NCBI GenBank assembly: GCA_016719615.1
Contig: JADJYQ010000005.1
Location: forward strand, 248,001 to 312,000
Length of the DNA stretch: 64,000 nt
Direction: 5' to 3'
Source: Saprospiraceae bacterium
GTDB taxonomy: Bacteria > Bacteroidota > Bacteroidia > Chitinophagales > Saprospiraceae
The notes below the pieces were generated by a model. It saw only the letters and a program-made list of their open reading frames with translations, was not told the origin of the DNA and did not search any database. The position numbers and the translations under genes are program-made. Positions 8,654-17,935 of this stretch are shown here, piece after piece (the stretch's first letter is position 1; each line of letters begins with the position of its first letter).

Positions 8654-9163
8654 CTAACCCTTTCCCCTCTTATACACCGGCACCGTCGAACAAGGTTCAC
8701 CAAACATAATGGACGCAACAAAGGGTTTAAGATGGGCAGTTAATTCCAAATAAGCAGAAGCGGGAACTTCTTTATCACTACACCCCTTGATAACGATTTT
8801 GGAATCTTTGTAAATAGAGGCATCAATAGCCCTTATTTTATCGCGATAATAGCTAATTAAAAAATCTTTTTTGGTTCCGAAATAAATATCCGCAACAACT
8901 TCACTTGCGTAACTGGCCACTAACATATATGCCCAGGTTGGTATAATGGCATCTGCAGAACAAAGTATGGTGAGATAACTATCCTTGTATAAATTCCAGT
9001 CGTGTTCTTTGAGTGCTTTTCTGAAATCGAGCTCTTTCAAAATTAAACCATGAAAGAGATAATCCTTCAAATCAAACTCATAAACAGTTTTATCCGGAAA
9101 ATAGTCCTCAAGTTTAAGGGTAATCAAACCACTTTGAGCAACGCGATTTACAAGGGTGTCCAT
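8654..9163 (-). CDS. DUF2480 family protein
   Basis: The 169-residue cytoplasmic protein begins MDTLVNRVAQSGLITLKLEDYFP and continues FDLKDYLFHGLILKELDFR and NLYKDSYLTILCSADAIIPTWAYMLVA. I recognise this as the DUF2480 family of Bacteroidota. Its function is unknown; it is usually found as a single full-length copy near housekeeping genes. It starts 3 bp after the scpB stop and so is the distal gene of a small operon with scpB and a short upstream ORF. The TAG stop directly abuts CAGTCAAA repeat units. Confidence 0.8.
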   Translation of the reverse strand: MDTLVNRVAQSGLITLKLEDYFPDKTVYEFDLKDYLFHGLILKELDFRKALKEHDWNLYKDSYLTILCSADAIIPTWAYMLVASYASEVVADIYFGTKKDFLISYYRDKIRAIDASIYKDSKIVIKGCSDKEVPASAYLELTAHLKPFVASIMFGEPCSTVPVYKRGKG

Positions 9164-9166
9164 ATT

Positions 9167-9799
9167 TTATTCTTCTGAACTGTCTGTTATCATTTCAGTT
9201 ACGGGTTCTTCCGGAATTTTTGCCTCAACTTCAATAGGTGCAGGTTCTCCGATTTCCTGATCTGGAGCTGCAAATTCCTTGAGTTTGGGTAAATCGCTCA
9301 AACTTTTTAATCCAAAATATTCCATAAACCGCTGGGTAGTACCTAATAATATGGGTTTCCCGGGTCCTTCACTCCTTCCTGTGATTTCAACCAATTCTTT
9401 TTCCATCAATTTTTGGATCGAATGCTCGGAATTGACACCGCGAATTTGTTCGATCTCCGATTTGGAAATGGGTTGTTTATAAGCAATAATCGCCAATGCT
9501 TCCATCGCTGCTTTGGAGAGTTTTTTGCGATTGGTCATTTTGATATGCTCCGCGATAACCGGAAAATGGGCGGGTTTAGATAAAAACTGGTAACCTCCTG
9601 CGATTTCTTTAAGTTCAATTCCGTATTCATCTGAAGTGTAGCGCTCCGTTAACTGAAAAAGTGCATGCTCAATTTCATCTAAACTAATACTTATCGAACG
9701 GCTGTTTTCAATGCAGTATTTAATGTCCGTCGGACTAATAGGTTGCGGCGAGACAAATAATAAACTCTCAACGGCAGGTGTCAATGGATTCAAATTCAT
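9167..9799 (-). CDS. scpB: Segregation and condensation protein B
   Basis: The 210-residue protein has two winged-helix modules typical of ScpB: an N-terminal one (VESLLFVSPQPISPTDIKYCIE, GIELKEIAGGYQFLSKP) and a second with LSKAAMEALAIIAYKQPISKSEIEQIRGVNSEHSIQKLMEKELVEITGRSEGPGKPILLGTT. ScpB dimerises and binds the ScpA kleisin of the SMC condensin complex, which compacts and segregates the chromosome. Length is normal; an acidic, proline-rich tail (residues ~180-210) follows. scpA and smc are not in this window. The start codon overlaps the stop of a small upstream ORF as ATGA, and DUF2480 follows after 3 bp, so the three genes are probably one operon. Confidence 0.92.
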   Translation of the reverse strand: MNLNPLTPAVESLLFVSPQPISPTDIKYCIENSRSISISLDEIEHALFQLTERYTSDEYGIELKEIAGGYQFLSKPAHFPVIAEHIKMTNRKKLSKAAMEALAIIAYKQPISKSEIEQIRGVNSEHSIQKLMEKELVEITGRSEGPGKPILLGTTQRFMEYFGLKSLSDLPKLKEFAAPDQEIGEPAPIEVEAKIPEEPVTEMITDSSEE

Positions 9800-9954
9800 A
9801 TCACAAAATTAATCAGTCTGAACAAACCGGATTTAAATTCCCAAGGCTTGATGTAAAACTCAAGGTCCTTTGGAAAATTATTAACAATTGAACGCAAGAA
9901 AAGATCATGCTTTAAATGAAGCAGGGTACCATCCAAGCAGATGATACCCCGCAT
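9796..9954 (-). CDS. Small hypothetical protein translationally coupled to scpB
   Basis: ATG 9954 opens a 52-codon frame, MRGIICLDGTLLHLKHDLFL, then a stretch including FPKDLEFYIKPWEFKSGLFR and ending LINFVI. Its TGA overlaps the scpB ATG in an ATGA arrangement, the usual sign of translational coupling. The composition is protein-like. The frame stays open ~14 codons further upstream (to about 9996) without another ATG, so the gene could use an unusual start or be the tail of a longer decayed gene. I do not recognise the family. Confidence 0.5.
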   Translation of the reverse strand: MRGIICLDGTLLHLKHDLFLRSIVNNFPKDLEFYIKPWEFKSGLFRLINFVI

Positions 9955-9996
9955 AACCCCAAAAAACCAATTGAAACTTAGTTTTTTATATTTCTC

Positions 9997-10398
9997 TCAT
10001 TTCATTGCAAAACGACAATTCATCATGGTTTATGATAATAATGACAGAATTTTAATGAAAAGAGTTCCCTATTTCTGGTAGAAATATAAAACATTTTGCT
10101 TTTCTTAACAAATTAATTTATTTATGCTTATAATTTAATAATATATATATTCAATAATTTTATAATGTATTTTTGAATTACTTCAGCCTCAATTTGAAGC
10201 ACAATGCATTGTTCATGTAAACAAAAGTAACTTTTAAGCCAAAAAGCCTCTAATCTTATATGCCTTCACACTCCATTATCCATCATCAAAGAAAAGAGAA
10301 AAACAAGATATGGAGGTTGGGAAGGAAAAAAGGGGGCCCACAGGCAAAAGGGGGGGCATGATCTTTTATCTTTAATCCATTCTCCAGCTTGTTTTGCT
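9997..10398. other. Intergenic region between the scpB operon and radA
   Basis: About 400 bp, very AT-rich (notably 10080-10200), with purine tracts such as AAAAAAGGGGGCCC and a G7 run near 10328-10358. I find no gene or clear repeat. Confidence 0.5.
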
Positions 10399-10406
10399 TA
10401 GTTTTG
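10399..10406 (+). promoter_or_regulatory. Probable -7 element (TAGTTTTG) for radA
   Basis: TAGTTTTG fits TAnnTTTG and lies 30 bp before the radA ATG. No convincing -33 box was identified. Confidence 0.45.
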
Positions 10407-10436
10407 CCTGTTGAAGCACCGAATTTTAAATGATTT

Positions 10437-11822
10437 ATGGCTAAGTTAAAAACAATTTATGTGTGCACTGAATGCGGGACTACTGCCCCAAAGTGGTCAG
10501 GGAAATGTACATCGTGTGCTGCATGGAATTCTATGGTTGAAGAAGTTGTAGAACGAGAAGTTTCGCCAAAATTGACAAGTCAATGGAAAGAATACGAGCA
10601 TCTGCCCGGTAAGACAACTGCTGTTTTATTGGATGAAATTAGTTCCGTGTCTGAAAAAAGAATTACCACAGGCGATGCCGAATTAAATAAAGGTTTAGGT
10701 GGAGGTTTGGTCAAAGGTTCAGTGAGCCTGCTTACTGGCCAACCGGGTATTGGTAAATCTACTTTGATGCTACAACTGGCTTTAAATGCAAATGTGGATA
10801 CCGTTTTATATGTATCCGGCGAAGAGAGTGGTGAACAAATTAAAATGCGGGCTGACAGAATTCATACTTCAAAAAAATCTTGTTATTTGCTTTCTGAGAC
10901 ACGGGTCCAAAGTATTCTAGCGGAAGCTGTAAGATTAAAAACCGGATTATTGATCGTCGATTCTGTGCAAACCTTATTCAGCGGTGATCTGGATTCTGCA
11001 CCCGGGTCTATCAGTCAGATTCGAGAAAGTGCTTTTCAATTAATAAGATATGCCAAGGAAAGCGGGACTCCCGTCATTATAATAGGCCATATCAATAAGG
11101 AAGGTGAAATCGCCGGGCCTAAATTGTTGGAACACATGGTAGATACCGTTTTGCATTTTGAAGGAGAAAAACAATATTCTTATCGCATCCTTAGGGTGCT
11201 TAAAAACAGGTTTGGTTCTACTGATGAACTGTGTATTTATGAAATGCAGGCCAACGGATTAAGAGCCATCACTAATCCTTCGGAATTATTGCTCTCCCAA
11301 AATGAAGAACTGCTCAGCGGTTCAGCTATAGCGGCAACTATTGAAGGGCAACGTGCATTGCTCATTGAAACACAAGCCCTCGTTAGTCCTGCAGTCTATC
11401 CAAGCCCGCAACGCGTGGCGAATGGTTTTGATAACCGAAGAATGGCAATGCTTTTAGCCGTCCTCGAAAAGCGATGCGGTTTTTCGCTCGCGCAAAAAGA
11501 TGTTTTTCTCAATGTAGCAGGAGGCATACGCGTTAATGACCCTGCAATGGATCTTGCTGTAGTTGCTGCTGTGATATCTTCCTTAGAAGACAAGGCACTT
11601 CATAAACAAATTTGTTTCGCCGCAGAAGTCGGTTTGTCGGGAGAGGTTCGCTCGGTCTCCCGCATTGAATCGCGTATTCAGGAAGCCATGCGGATAGGTT
11701 TCAAGGCGGTATGCATCTCAAAATACAATTTGAAATCATGGGACCCTTCCAAGTATAAAATTAATATTGTGCCAATTGCTACAGTAGATGAGCTCTATGA
11801 CAAAGTGTTTTCTAAAACATAA
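10437..11822 (+). CDS. radA: DNA repair protein RadA (Sms)
   Basis: The 461-residue protein has the full RadA layout. An N-terminal zinc finger uses Cys10, Cys13, Cys24 and Cys27. A RecA-like ATPase has Walker A GQPGIGKST at 101-109 and the RadA-specific KNRFG motif at 256-260. The C-terminal part is a Lon-like domain (FSLAQKDVFLNVAGGIRVNDPAMDLAVVAA, then FAAEVGLSGEVRSV). RadA is a hexameric helicase-like ATPase that drives branch migration during recombination repair, in the cytoplasm. It stands alone downstream of a TAnnTTTG promoter; the glycosyltransferase unit starts 44 bp after it and may be read through. Confidence 0.96.
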   Translation: MAKLKTIYVCTECGTTAPKWSGKCTSCAAWNSMVEEVVEREVSPKLTSQWKEYEHLPGKTTAVLLDEISSVSEKRITTGDAELNKGLGGGLVKGSVSLLTGQPGIGKSTLMLQLALNANVDTVLYVSGEESGEQIKMRADRIHTSKKSCYLLSETRVQSILAEAVRLKTGLLIVDSVQTLFSGDLDSAPGSISQIRESAFQLIRYAKESGTPVIIIGHINKEGEIAGPKLLEHMVDTVLHFEGEKQYSYRILRVLKNRFGSTDELCIYEMQANGLRAITNPSELLLSQNEELLSGSAIAATIEGQRALLIETQALVSPAVYPSPQRVANGFDNRRMAMLLAVLEKRCGFSLAQKDVFLNVAGGIRVNDPAMDLAVVAAVISSLEDKALHKQICFAAEVGLSGEVRSVSRIESRIQEAMRIGFKAVCISKYNLKSWDPSKYKINIVPIATVDELYDKVFSKT

Positions 11823-11865
11823 TGCCATTACAGTTAAAACGAAATTCTATCAGGGAAAGCTTATC

Positions 11866-13485
11866 ATGAATTTATTAAAATCCATATTGCAAAAAATTAC
11901 AAATTTGATTTCAAATTTAACTCAAAGGCAATTTTTGGTTTTGGTATTTATCATTGGATCGCCGGCATATTTTCTGAATCTGGGCACTATACCCATCATT
12001 GGTGATGAAGGCATTCGAAATCTGGTAGCGCTGGAAATGAAACTTTCAGGCAATTTCATAGTGCCGACTTTAAATGGAGAACTTTATTTGAACAAACCTC
12101 CATTGTTTAATTGGTTGATTTATGTAAGTTCCGAAGTCTTAGGGCAATATGGGGAATGGCCTTCGAGGCTGCTCAATCTCTTGTTTTTGTTTATTTATGC
12201 CTTCACGGTTTATTATTGGTCATCGAAATATCAATCCTTTGCTAATCCATTGTTGTTAGCTCTCATGTTGTTGACCAGTGGTCGGATCCTTTTTTGGGAC
12301 AGCATGTTTGGGTTAATTGATATTTGTTTTTCATGGATCGTTTTTCTAAATTTTATGCTGCTCTACCATTTTGGAAATCAACGCAAATGGATATCCTGTT
12401 TTTTAGCTTCCTATCTGCTTTGCAGTATTGCATTTATGTTAAAGGGATTGCCGGCACTTGTTTTTCAGGCGATAAGTATCATTGCGACACTGATCTATTT
12501 TGAGGCATTTAAAAAACAAATAATTTCCTGGAAGCACACCCTGGCAGCACTTGCTGGAATGTTGCCAGTGATGGTCTATTATTGTGTTTACATGAATTTT
12601 GTGCCACTTGATCAGGTATTTGCGGTATTAATGGATCAGTCTATGCAACGCACAGCCACACATCATGGTGTTTTTAAAATGATCATTCATATTTTTACCT
12701 TTCCTTTCGAACAAGTATATCACTTTTTGCCCTGGTCACTATTTATAGTATTCTTATTTTCAAGAAAATTTTGGCAATGGATTCAGTCAAATCAATTTGT
12801 TAAATTTAATCTGGTCATATTACTTGCTAATCTTCCTGTTTATTGGTTATCTGTTGAAGTCTATCCAAGATATCTGCTGATGTTTATCCCATTATTTAAT
12901 GTAATTGTTGTTTATTTGTACGATCAATGGAGCCATTGGTCCCCAAAATTTACTCAATTATTTTACAAGGCATTTGTGGCTATAGCCGCATTACTAACAA
13001 TTGTTAGTTTTTGTTTACCATTATATCCTGGATCAGAAAAATTGTCAAACTTAATACAAATATGGGCGGCTTCATGTATACTCCTAACTTGTATGATGAT
13101 TCCAATTTGGAAATTTAAGCAACAATGGATGATTTGGTTTGCATTGTTTATATTTGGCATTAGAATCGTATTTAATTTTACCGTTTTGCCAGTTCGCGCA
13201 ATATCAGAAAAGAGTTATACTTGTAAAATGGATGCGAAACGCATACACGATCAGTATCACCAGTTCAATTGGTATGTTTTTGATAGTACAGAAATGCATC
13301 AGATATCCCGGTTTTATATGACAAACTACTATCAAGAAATTATTACCAAGAAAAAGATTGCCAATGATACAATGGGTTTGTATCTTGTTGATTCGGAAAA
13401 ATATCCTGATTTTAGCGGCGTTAAACAGGATTCACTTTATGTTGAAACTGGAAAATTTTTACATCTCATGAAATGGAAGCAATAA
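11866..13485 (+). CDS. GT39 (ArnT/PMT-like) membrane glycosyltransferase
   Basis: The 539-residue protein has ~11 hydrophobic segments. Near the N-terminus it carries TIPIIGDEGIRNLV, the acidic loop that serves as catalytic D/E pair in GT-C enzymes of the PMT/ArnT group, followed by LNGELYLNKPPLFNWLIY. Such enzymes transfer a sugar from a polyprenyl-phosphate donor to lipid A or protein on the outer face of the inner membrane. The next gene encodes a polyprenyl-phosphate glycosyltransferase that could make the donor, and a multi-span flippase-like protein follows, so the three form a plausible glycan-modification unit. ATG 11866 was chosen because it lies beyond the radA stop and directly precedes the first helix. 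The acceptor is unknown. Confidence 0.85.
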   Translation: MNLLKSILQKITNLISNLTQRQFLVLVFIIGSPAYFLNLGTIPIIGDEGIRNLVALEMKLSGNFIVPTLNGELYLNKPPLFNWLIYVSSEVLGQYGEWPSRLLNLLFLFIYAFTVYYWSSKYQSFANPLLLALMLLTSGRILFWDSMFGLIDICFSWIVFLNFMLLYHFGNQRKWISCFLASYLLCSIAFMLKGLPALVFQAISIIATLIYFEAFKKQIISWKHTLAALAGMLPVMVYYCVYMNFVPLDQVFAVLMDQSMQRTATHHGVFKMIIHIFTFPFEQVYHFLPWSLFIVFLFSRKFWQWIQSNQFVKFNLVILLANLPVYWLSVEVYPRYLLMFIPLFNVIVVYLYDQWSHWSPKFTQLFYKAFVAIAALLTIVSFCLPLYPGSEKLSNLIQIWAASCILLTCMMIPIWKFKQQWMIWFALFIFGIRIVFNFTVLPVRAISEKSYTCKMDAKRIHDQYHQFNWYVFDSTEMHQISRFYMTNYYQEIITKKKIANDTMGLYLVDSEKYPDFSGVKQDSLYVETGKFLHLMKWKQ

Positions 13486-13486
13486 A

Positions 13487-14434
13487 ATGGTGGATCTGTC
13501 TGTAGTTATATGTGTCTATAATGAAATGGAGAATATCAATCCTCTGGTAGAAAAACTCAGGGCAGTTTTAAAAAGTCTTAAATATGAATTGATATTTGTA
13601 GATGATGGTTCAACTGATGAAACACTGGCGCGATTGAGCTTATTGAAGGAGTCAGATATGAAAATTATTGAGTTCAGGAGAAATTATGGACAAAGCGCGG
13701 CATTAGCTGCCGGTATTGAAATGGCAGGTGGTCACTGGATTGCCACCATGGATGGCGATCTGCAAAATGATCCTGCCGATATACCCAGAATGTTGGAACT
13801 GGCGATCACTAAAAATTTGGATCTGCTTGCAGGAATTCGGCAAAACCGCAAAGATGGGTTCATACTGCGGAAGATCCCTTCAAAAATTGCAAATTTTCTC
13901 ATCAGAAATGCGAGTGGTGTGCATCTTCACGATTACGGCTGTACCTTAAAAATAATGAAGGCAGATCTTGCAAAAAATTTGGGAATTTATGGCGAGCTAC
14001 ATCGATTTATCCCGGTATTAGCGGATCTTGAAGGTGCTCGTATGGATGAAACACCTGTTTTACATCATGCAAGAAATGCCGGGCAATCGAAGTATGGAAT
14101 CAACCGAACCATGCGCGTGTTAAGCGATTTATTGTTGATCCTCTATTTGAAAAAATTCAGACACAAACCCATGCATTTATTTGGTGGATGGGGTGTTTTG
14201 TTTACCATGGTGGGTGGACTTATCATGATGTATCTTTTGGCCGAAAAGCTTGCAGGGCATGACATCTGGGGAAGGCCTATTTTAATATTGGGCACGATAT
14301 TAATTGTGACCGGACTTCAATTGATTGTGTTGGGCATTCTTTCTGAAATGCAATTGCGAACCTATTACGAATCCCAGGGAAAGAAGGTTTACAGGATCCG
14401 AAAAATACACAGCCTTCGTGAAGAAACCCTTTAA
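13487..14434 (+). CDS. Polyprenyl-phosphate glycosyltransferase (GT2, DPM1/ArnC-like)
   Basis: The 315-residue protein has a GT2 fold with VDDGSTDET (residues ~39-47) and MDGDLQNDPADIP (~88-100), the DxD-containing nucleotide-sugar/metal site. HDYGCTLKIMK and two C-terminal membrane helices (residues ~235-255 and ~265-290) follow. This matches dolichyl/undecaprenyl-phosphate mannose or 4-amino-arabinose synthases (ArnC/DPMS type), which load a sugar on a lipid carrier at the cytoplasmic face of the inner membrane. It starts 1 bp after the GT39 stop, which could use such a donor, and is followed 6 bp later by a flippase-like gene. The sugar is unknown. Confidence 0.9.
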   Translation: MVDLSVVICVYNEMENINPLVEKLRAVLKSLKYELIFVDDGSTDETLARLSLLKESDMKIIEFRRNYGQSAALAAGIEMAGGHWIATMDGDLQNDPADIPRMLELAITKNLDLLAGIRQNRKDGFILRKIPSKIANFLIRNASGVHLHDYGCTLKIMKADLAKNLGIYGELHRFIPVLADLEGARMDETPVLHHARNAGQSKYGINRTMRVLSDLLLILYLKKFRHKPMHLFGGWGVLFTMVGGLIMMYLLAEKLAGHDIWGRPILILGTILIVTGLQLIVLGILSEMQLRTYYESQGKKVYRIRKIHSLREETL

Positions 14435-14440
14435 GACAAA

Positions 14441-15316
14441 ATGATTTCTTATACTTTTCCAAGTTGGTTAAAATGGACTCTCAAACTGCTGATCTCATTA
14501 GCCATCATTTTTTTTATTGCAGAAAAAATCAGCTGGTCAGAATTTTTTTCTATTTTAAGTGAAGCAAATCCATATTGGCTCATTTTGGCAATCTTATTTT
14601 TTACGATGTCCAAATTGATTTCTGCAGAACGATTCAGGGAATTAGTGCGGCTGCATTTTCCGCAATTTGATGTAAAACAAAACCTGCATTTGTACTGGAA
14701 AAGTATGTACTACAATCTATTGCTACCCGGAGGTATTAGTGGGGATGCTTATAAAATGAAAGTCCTCAGAGATCGTTTTTCTTTGTCCATCGGGCAATTG
14801 ATAAAATTGGTGTTGGCAGATCGAATTTCCGGTTTAATTGCATTGTTGCAGTGGGCTTTGCTATTGATGATGTTATTGAGTGAGTTCAGAATTTACTTCA
14901 TTTGGATCTTATCAGCATTTCTGCTATCCCTGATGATCGCCTGGATTTTTTTGAAATTTATCAATCCATTATATCTTGTCATACGTAAGCGTTTGGCTTT
15001 ATTTTCTGCGATGGTCCAGCTCATGCAATTAATTTCTGCCCTCGCCATCATTTATGCTTTGCATCAACAAGAGCACTTAGGTGCTTACCTCTTATTATTT
15101 TTAGGCTCATCCCTGGCTGCAATGATTCCGGTAACAATAGGTGGAGCGGGCGCACGTGAAATTTGTTTTATGTATGGAGCGCCTCTTGTAGGTGGTGTTG
15201 TTGAAGAAGCCATTGCTGTTGGATTTGTTTTTTATCTGATTTCAACAGCGGTCTCTTTGACGGGTATGATCCTCTCGTTTAAGAGGAATAAGACCGATGA
15301 GATTTCAGTTTCATAA
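14441..15316 (+). CDS. Lysylphosphatidylglycerol-synthase-type (UPF0104) membrane protein
   Basis: The 291-residue protein has ~7-8 membrane segments and the family motifs FRELVRLHF, YYNLLLPGGISGDAYKMKVL and AAMIPVTIGGAGAREICFMYG, typical of the LPG_synthase_TM/UPF0104 family. It has only the membrane part, without the cytoplasmic aminoacyltransferase domain of true MprF, so lipid flipping or glycan-lipid transport is more likely than lysinylation. In many genomes such genes sit beside GT2/GT39 genes, as here. It is the last gene of the unit; a composite repeat cassette starts 30 bp after its stop. Confidence 0.85.
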   Translation: MISYTFPSWLKWTLKLLISLAIIFFIAEKISWSEFFSILSEANPYWLILAILFFTMSKLISAERFRELVRLHFPQFDVKQNLHLYWKSMYYNLLLPGGISGDAYKMKVLRDRFSLSIGQLIKLVLADRISGLIALLQWALLLMMLLSEFRIYFIWILSAFLLSLMIAWIFLKFINPLYLVIRKRLALFSAMVQLMQLISALAIIYALHQQEHLGAYLLLFLGSSLAAMIPVTIGGAGAREICFMYGAPLVGGVVEEAIAVGFVFYLISTAVSLTGMILSFKRNKTDEISVS

Positions 15317-15346
15317 GCATCAATGTTAATTTGATGATATTGTAGG

Positions 15347-15409
15347 GTACCTACGGCACGCCGTGAATTATTTTCTATTTGGTTACCATTATTTTGTCCC
15401 TACGCGACA
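15347..15409. repeat. Module A repeat, copy 1 (GTACCTACGGCACG ... GTCCCTACGCGAC)
   Basis: One of three copies (also 21227-21292 and 29675-29739) of a ~65-bp element. It starts GTACCTACGGCACG, has an AT-rich middle ending TTACCAnTATnnTGTCC, and closes with a small GTCCCTACGGGAC palindrome (one mismatch here). Each copy is followed directly by a 7- or 8-bp repeat word. Confidence 0.85.
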
Positions 15410-15414
15410 TGACC

Positions 15415-15703
15415 AAGCTCAAAGCTCAAAGCTCAAAGCTCAAAGCTCAAAGCTCAAAGCTCAAAGCTCAAAGCTCAAAGCTCAAAGCTCAAAGCTCAAA
15501 GCTCAAAGCTCAAAGCTCAAAGCTCAAAGCTCAAAGCTCAAAGCTCAAAGCTCAAAGCTCAAAGCTCAAGCTCAAAGCTCAAGCTCAAAGCTCAAAGCTC
15601 AAAGCTCAAAGCTCAAAGCTCAAAGCTCAAAGCTCAAAGCTCAAAGCTCAAAGCTCAAAGCTCAAAGCTCAAAGCTCAAAGCTCAAAGCTCAAAGCTCAA
15701 AGC
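15415..15703. repeat. 7-bp tandem array (CAAAGCT), about 41 units
   Basis: An essentially uninterrupted CAAAGCT/AAGCTCA array of ~289 bp, with two units shortened by two bases near 15567-15587. All three plus-strand frames stay open and translate to repeating SSKLKAQ. This is a property of the unit, not evidence for a protein. Confidence 0.95.
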
Positions 15704-15790
15704 AATATTATTTAACAAGTAAAGTTCTGAAAAATAATTTGAAAAAATACGTATTTATTTGAACTAACATTCGTTAGGGCGTGTTTTTTT
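15704..15790. repeat. Module B spacer with CTAAC-ATTC-GTTAG palindrome, copy 1
   Basis: The sequence after the array (AGTAAAG-nnn-GAAAAATAATTTGAAAAA, then GAACTAACA and GCGTGTTTTT) recurs at 21678-21757 after the second CAAAGCT array. The palindrome occupies 15764-15777. It links the 7-bp array to the following 8-bp array. Confidence 0.8.
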
Positions 15791-15923
15791 CTAACAGACT
15801 AACAGACTAACAGACTAACAGACTAACAGACTAACAGACTAACAGACTAACAGACTACAGACTAACAGACTAACAGACTAACAGACTAACAGACTAACAG
15901 ACTAACAGACTAACAGACTAACA
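15791..15923. repeat. 8-bp tandem array (CTAACAGA), about 16 units
   Basis: CTAACAGA units run from 15791 to 15923 with one unit missing a base pair near 15853-15860. A few CTACCAGC-like units follow at 15989-16010. No gene lies between this array and the convergent T9SS gene ending at 16056. Confidence 0.9.
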
Positions 15924-16055
15924 AACTTCTTCCTAAAAGCCTCCTGACATCATAAAGTTATTGCAAATAAGAAGTTTATTTATGTCGGGAAAGCCTACCA
16001 GCCTACCAGCAAAAGAAAACATGAAAGCTTGAAATGCCAATAAGTAATAAGTCAT

Positions 16056-17836
16056 TTAAAATTTCAAGACCTGTTTGCCAAATACCCGTTCATTTCGCTC
16101 AAACACCTGGAGAGAATAAGTACCTGGCGGAAGATGCTTTGTGTGAATCCAGTGACTTCCTTGTTGCAATTTTTGACGATGCACGACTTGCCCCATCAAA
16201 TCGACAAGCTCCAAATGCATATCCTGGGGATTGTAACCGATTACATTTAAAACAAAAGAGTGAGAAAATGGATTGGGCCAGTTTTGAATTTGGATGGCAT
16301 CTTCAGTTGTGTTTTCATTATTCACCACTGCAATGCGTACGGTTCTGCACAGAGTATCTGCACCATTTTTATTTTTGACGATCAGGCAAACCTCGTAAAT
16401 ACCTGGCTTTGAAAAACGATGTACTGGATGCTGCTGGGTGCTGCCGTTTTCTGCACTTGCAGGGTCACCAAAATTCCAATGCCATTCTTCCACTTCATAA
16501 GCACTTAAATCAGTAAATTGGAAGTTTAAAAAATCCAAACTGTCCTGATGATACCGCCAGTGACACCAGGGAATGTTGTCTATACCGAGGCTGTCGCAGA
16601 CACTACCATCAATCGGACCTAAACGGTAGTTTGGGAAGTTGGGAAGACAGGATCTGATAGTAGGTGAATAAATGTCATGTTGCTTGAAGTTACAATTTTC
16701 AAAATCTCCATTAGGATTATGAATGACATGCAAGGATCGTGTTGGAAAGGATACTTGTCCATAGATTTTTCCATCTGGGGCGAATTGCATGGGACCAAAT
16801 TGAGTTGGTGTCGTAAAGCCTCCAGAAGTTAGCTCTTTAAATCCATCATAAATCCCTGAAATTTTGCCTATTGCTAAATTGTTTCCATTCAATGAAAATT
16901 GATAGAGAGTGTCAAGTTTAGTATAGTATAAATATTTGCCATTTGAAGAAAATGCGCAACCAGCATCCCAGTCATTGATTTGATAATTTAAGCGTAAAAA
17001 TTGAAATGAGTCGAATTTACCTTCACAACGGTTAAATTTCATGAAGAAGATATGATATCGATTTAATAAACCATCATTAGTGGCAGTGCAGAAATATTGA
17101 CCATCGTTAGAGAAAAAGGATTGTCCTGCTTCGCCTCTTGATTTTGGAATTCCAAAGTTTTGATGGAGGTGTAATTTAACTCCACTCGGATCGACCAAAA
17201 AAATATAGTAAGCACTTTTTGTATCTTCGGATACAACTACCCACCAATCCCTACCATTGGCATGTTTAGTAGCGATTAAACAAGCATCATCCAAGGTATC
17301 TATGACCATTGGTATCCTTCGGGTTATGACACTTCCCAAACCACGGTTCAAGTTCATATTGATTAGCGAATATTCGACAGATTTGGTGCTAAGTCCGTAA
17401 TTATCGAAGTAATGGTCAATTTTATTAAACAAAATATATAAACCAGAATTACTTGGAAAGGGTATAATTAATACATTTTGTGAACCTGCAACGCCTAGTT
17501 CCGGGTATTTAATATCGTTCCCAGATCATCCCCATTGAACATAAGGCTGTCATTAGGACCTTCAATATAACCTCCATTGCTAGCAAACAAATAATTTCCA
17601 AGTCTATCGCAAATATTTGCCCCACTTCTGTTAAAGTCAATTCTTTTATATTTCTCTTCATAAAAAATTGGATTCCCATCTGGTGTGTCAAAATCCATGA
17701 TAGCACAACCCCAACCAGTATCGTAGGGATTATCTGCGAAACTATATCCCATTAACCATTTGAAATCGTGTTTTTGAGTATAAGCTATTGTATTAAATAG
17801 CAATAATATATAGAGTAATATGAAATTGAGTTTCAT
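16056..17836 (-). CDS. Secreted PKD-domain protein with T9SS sorting domain (frameshift near 17501)
   Basis: Two minus-strand frames join into one protein of ~593 aa if a base is restored in the short C run at 17501 (the text then continues NTRELGVAGSQNVLIIPFPS). It starts with a signal peptide (MKLNFILLYILLLFNTIAYTQ). The N-terminal ~380 residues resemble the beta-propeller-like region of gliding-motility-type T9SS cargo (DGQYFCTATNDG, FSSNGKYLYYTKLDTLYQFSLN, MQFAPDGKIYGQVSFP). A PKD domain follows (DLSAYEVEEWHWNFGDPAS to YEVCLIVKNKNGADT), then a type A sorting domain (IQNWPNPFSHSFVLNV to YSLQVFERN). It is therefore probably exported to the cell surface; binding partner unknown. It lies 100 bp downstream of another T9SS gene with a terminator between. 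Confidence 0.8.
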
Positions 17837-17856
17837 TGTGAAATATTTTGAAGGTT

Positions 17857-17903
17857 GATAAAATCCCGGAAGCAAAACAATAATGTGTTTTTACTTCCGG
17901 GAG
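17857..17903 (-). terminator. Terminator hairpin between two T9SS genes
   Basis: On the minus strand CCCGGAAG (17901-17894) pairs with CTTCCGGG (17872-17865), extended inside by AAAAACA/TGTTTT, and is followed by ATTTTAT. It sits ~35 bp after the stop of the beta-helix gene and just upstream of the next gene's start. Confidence 0.75.
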
Positions 17904-17935
17904 TACTTTAAGAAATGGATGAATGAATCATCTGT

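Noticed and set aside
9920..9956. GGGTACCATC...GATGATACCC hairpin as a terminator
   Set aside because: No T-run follows on either strand, and the sequence is part of the small ORF coupled to scpB.
14441..15316. MprF lysylphosphatidylglycerol synthase
   Set aside because: Only the membrane domain is present; the aminoacyltransferase domain that makes lysyl-PG is missing.
15363..15762. Long overlapping plus-strand open frames translating to SSKLKAQ repeats (also 21218-21732 and 8355-8579)
   Set aside because: The 7- or 8-bp unit contains no stop in any plus-strand frame, so all frames stay open by construction. There is no start context, no flanking coding sequence, and all three frames are equally open.
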